From Nitrospira sp. ST-bin5 (GTDB lineage: Bacteria; Nitrospirota; Nitrospiria; Nitrospirales; Nitrospiraceae), in NCBI GenBank assembly GCA_002083555.1, contig MSXN01000002.1, forward strand, positions 1 to 16,107: a stretch of DNA of 16,107 nucleotides, read 5' to 3'. Positions 14,061 through 16,107 of this stretch are shown piece by piece; within the stretch, counting starts at the first letter, position 1; every line of letters starts with the position of its first letter. Under the pieces are notes generated by a model. The model was not told the DNA's origin. It worked only from the letters and a program-made list of their open reading frames with translations, and did not search any database. The position numbers and the translations under genes were made by a program.

Positions 14061-16107
14061 ATGGCAAAAACGTTAATCATCGTCGAGTCGCCGACCAAGG
14101 CGAGGACGATTACGAAATATCTAGGCCGCGGGTATACCGTGATGGCCTCGGTCGGCCATATCAAAGATCTCCCGACGAGTAAGCTGGGCGTTGACCTCGA
14201 ACATGATTTCGAACCGCAGTATGTGACCATCAAGGGTAAGGCCAAAGTGCTGGCCGATATTAAGAAGAAAGCCGAAGAAGCCGACAAGATTTTCCTGGCG
14301 CCAGACCCTGATCGTGAAGGGGAGGCGATCGCGTGGCATCTGGAGCAGGAGTTGCTCGGCAAGTCGAAAAAGAAACAAGGCGGAAAGATCTTTCGGGTCT
14401 TGTTCAACGAGATCACCAAAACGGCGGTCAAGCGGGCGCTCGAGTCGCCCGGTGAGATCGACATGAACCTGGTCAATGCTCAGCAGGCCCGCCGTATCCT
14501 GGATCGCATCGTCGGGTATCAAGGCAGTCAGCTCTTGTGGACCAAGGTTCGACGTGGGCTTAGTATGGGGCGTGTGCAGTCGGTCGCCATGCGGTTGATT
14601 TGCGAACGCGAAGCGGAGCGGGAGGCCTTCAGGACTGAAGAGTACTGGTCGATCATTGCGTTGTTGTCCGGCGCCAATCCGCCCTCATTCGAAGCCAAGC
14701 TCCATAGCATCAATGGGGAAGCCGCTTCGATCGAGAATGGTGAACAAGCCGCGCGCGTGGTCGAACACATTCAAGGGAAATCCTTTGTTGTCGAATCCAT
14801 CGAGCGCCGGGAGAAAAAGCGAAACCCTGTCGCGCCGTTCATCACCAGCCGTCTCCAGCAGGAGGCCTCCCGGAAGTTGCACTTCTCGCCCAAGAAAACC
14901 ATGACCCTTGCGCAGCAGCTCTACGAGGGTATGGAGATTGGGGCTGAAGGGGCCACCGGTCTGATCACCTATATGAGAACAGACTCGCCGCGTATTTCCA
15001 ATGAGGCGATGACCGAGGCGCGGGAAGTCATCCAGGCAAGATTCGGGTCAGAGTATCTTCCGGCGACGCCTAATATCTATAAGACTCAGAAAGCCGCTCA
15101 GGAAGCGCACGAAGCCGTCAGGCCTACCTCGGCAGCGCGCGACCCGGAATCGATTCGCCAGTATCTCGACCAGGATCAGTACAACCTCTATAAGTTGATT
15201 TGGAATCGATTTATCGCATCGCAAATGGTGCCGGCTATTCTCGATGTGACGCGGATCGATTCGACCCCGGTGGGGACGCCGGTGAAGTATGGATTCCGTT
15301 CCACCGGCACGGTCGTGAAGTTCCCCGGCCACACGATTGTCTATATGGAGGGCGTCGATAAGGAGCTCCCGACTGAAAAGCCGAAAGCAGATCAGGAGAC
15401 GGACGACGACAATGATCGTCAACTTCCGGCGCTGTCCGAAGGGGAACAGCTGCGGTTGGTTCAGCAGGAGGGGGAGTCGGCAATTGGGCTGATGTCAAAG
15501 CAGCACTTCACTCAGCCGCCTCCCCGTTACAATGAAGCCCTGTTGATCAAGGAGCTGGAAGAAAAGGGAATCGGGCGGCCGTCGACGTATGCGGCGATTA
15601 TCTCGACGATTCAAGACCGCAAATATGTCGAGAAGACCGAGGGCCGGCTGGTGCCGACGGAAACCGGCAAGACCGTCCACGATTACTTGATGAAGGGGTT
15701 TCCCGAGTTGATCAATGTGGACTTTACTTCGCACCTTGAAGAGCAGCTTGACGAAGTGGAAGGGGGAACGAAGCCCTGGGTCACGGCGGTGCGCGATTTC
15801 TATACGCCGTTCACCAAGGAGCTCGAACGGGCGAAGACGATTCCCGGTCCGAAGGATATCGTAGAGCCGCCCACGGATGTGCCCTGTGAAAAATGCGGAA
15901 AGATGATGGAGATTAAGTGGGGCCGGAATGGAAAGTTCCTCGCTTGCCCAGCGTATAAGGCTGATCCTCCCTGCAAGAACACGCAGAATTTTCAGAAGCT
16001 CGAAGATGGCACGATCAAGATCGTGCCGAAGATCGAACTGACGACCGATCAGAAGTGTGACAAGTGCGGGAGTGCCATGGTGGTGAAGACCGGGCGGTTC
16101 GGCAAGT
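14061..16107 (+). CDS. topA: DNA topoisomerase I (3' end beyond window)
   Basis: Type IA topoisomerase I relaxes negatively supercoiled DNA by a single-strand break and passage. The 682 visible codons begin MAKTLIIVESPTKARTITKY. The Toprim domain carries Glu9 and the DxDxE triad Asp82-Asp84-Glu86 in APDPDREGEAIAWH. The catalytic tyrosine is Tyr304 in GLITYMRTDS, and EEKGIGRPSTYAAIIST is also present. The zinc-ribbon repeats follow: the first has Cys609, Cys612, Cys629 and Cys638, and a second begins with Cys666 and Cys669 just before the window edge. A charged linker (about 435-453) separates core segments. The ATG has GGAG at 14052-14055 with five bases between. The frame stays open to the last base, so the gene is cut by the window, not broken. 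It lies 85 nt after dprA and is probably co-transcribed. Confidence 0.98.
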   Translation, partial: MAKTLIIVESPTKARTITKYLGRGYTVMASVGHIKDLPTSKLGVDLEHDFEPQYVTIKGKAKVLADIKKKAEEADKIFLAPDPDREGEAIAWHLEQELLGKSKKKQGGKIFRVLFNEITKTAVKRALESPGEIDMNLVNAQQARRILDRIVGYQGSQLLWTKVRRGLSMGRVQSVAMRLICEREAEREAFRTEEYWSIIALLSGANPPSFEAKLHSINGEAASIENGEQAARVVEHIQGKSFVVESIERREKKRNPVAPFITSRLQQEASRKLHFSPKKTMTLAQQLYEGMEIGAEGATGLITYMRTDSPRISNEAMTEAREVIQARFGSEYLPATPNIYKTQKAAQEAHEAVRPTSAARDPESIRQYLDQDQYNLYKLIWNRFIASQMVPAILDVTRIDSTPVGTPVKYGFRSTGTVVKFPGHTIVYMEGVDKELPTEKPKADQETDDDNDRQLPALSEGEQLRLVQQEGESAIGLMSKQHFTQPPPRYNEALLIKELEEKGIGRPSTYAAIISTIQDRKYVEKTEGRLVPTETGKTVHDYLMKGFPELINVDFTSHLEEQLDEVEGGTKPWVTAVRDFYTPFTKELERAKTIPGPKDIVEPPTDVPCEKCGKMMEIKWGRNGKFLACPAYKADPPCKNTQNFQKLEDGTIKIVPKIELTTDQKCDKCGSAMVVKTGRFGK

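Noticed and set aside
1..16107. Mobile element, CRISPR array, toxin-antitoxin, defence island or structural RNA gene
   Set aside because: I found no transposase, integrase, phage, repeat-spacer or tRNA-like pattern on either strand. Every long frame with real protein character belongs to a housekeeping or envelope family.

Overview
This window is a run of bacterial housekeeping genes, most of them concerned with the cell envelope and nucleic acids. Nothing in it looks like a phage, insertion sequence, CRISPR array, tRNA, rRNA or defence system. The DNA is GC-rich with tight gene spacing, frequent GTG/TTG starts and Gram-negative-type envelope genes. From gene order and protein character my best guess is the genus Nitrospira or a relative in Nitrospirota, but this is pattern recognition and not a proven assignment.

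Region 1 (1-4049, + strand) is a probable operon. It starts with the C-terminal end of an NHL-repeat beta-propeller protein, followed by asd (aspartate-semialdehyde dehydrogenase), a small DUF2905 membrane protein, a secreted SpoIID/LytB-type peptidoglycan-active protein and queA (queuosine tRNA modification). Genes abut or overlap (TGATG at asd/DUF2905; 19 nt at DUF2905/spoIID; TAG directly followed by ATG at spoIID/queA), so translation is probably coupled.

Region 2 (4096-5087) holds a convergent, minus-strand gene for a membrane-anchored SurA/PpiD N-domain protein with no PPIase domain. It is followed by a 293-bp divergent intergenic region that carries a plausible sigma70-type promoter on each strand and a short perfect palindrome between them.

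Region 3 (5088-12739, + strand) is the rod-shape/elongasome cluster: an RDD-family membrane protein (TTG start), mreB, mreC, mreD, mrdA (PBP2), rodA and rng (RNase G). MreB filaments, the MreC/MreD scaffold, the PBP2 transpeptidase and the RodA glycosyltransferase form one machine that builds the lateral wall; asd supplies the route to diaminopimelate and the SpoIID-type protein may edit the wall. The junctions upstream of mreB, rodA and rng carry small structures or minicistrons worth checking.

Region 4 (12740-16107, + strand) has dprA (DNA-processing protein for transformation) and the first 2047 nt of topA (DNA topoisomerase I), cut by the window end. A tract of alternating purine/pyrimidine DNA lies just before dprA.

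I do not see a clearly new multi-gene system. The most interesting items are regulatory-scale: a nine-codon minicistron overlapping the rodA start, mutually exclusive hairpins before mreB, and the divergent control region.
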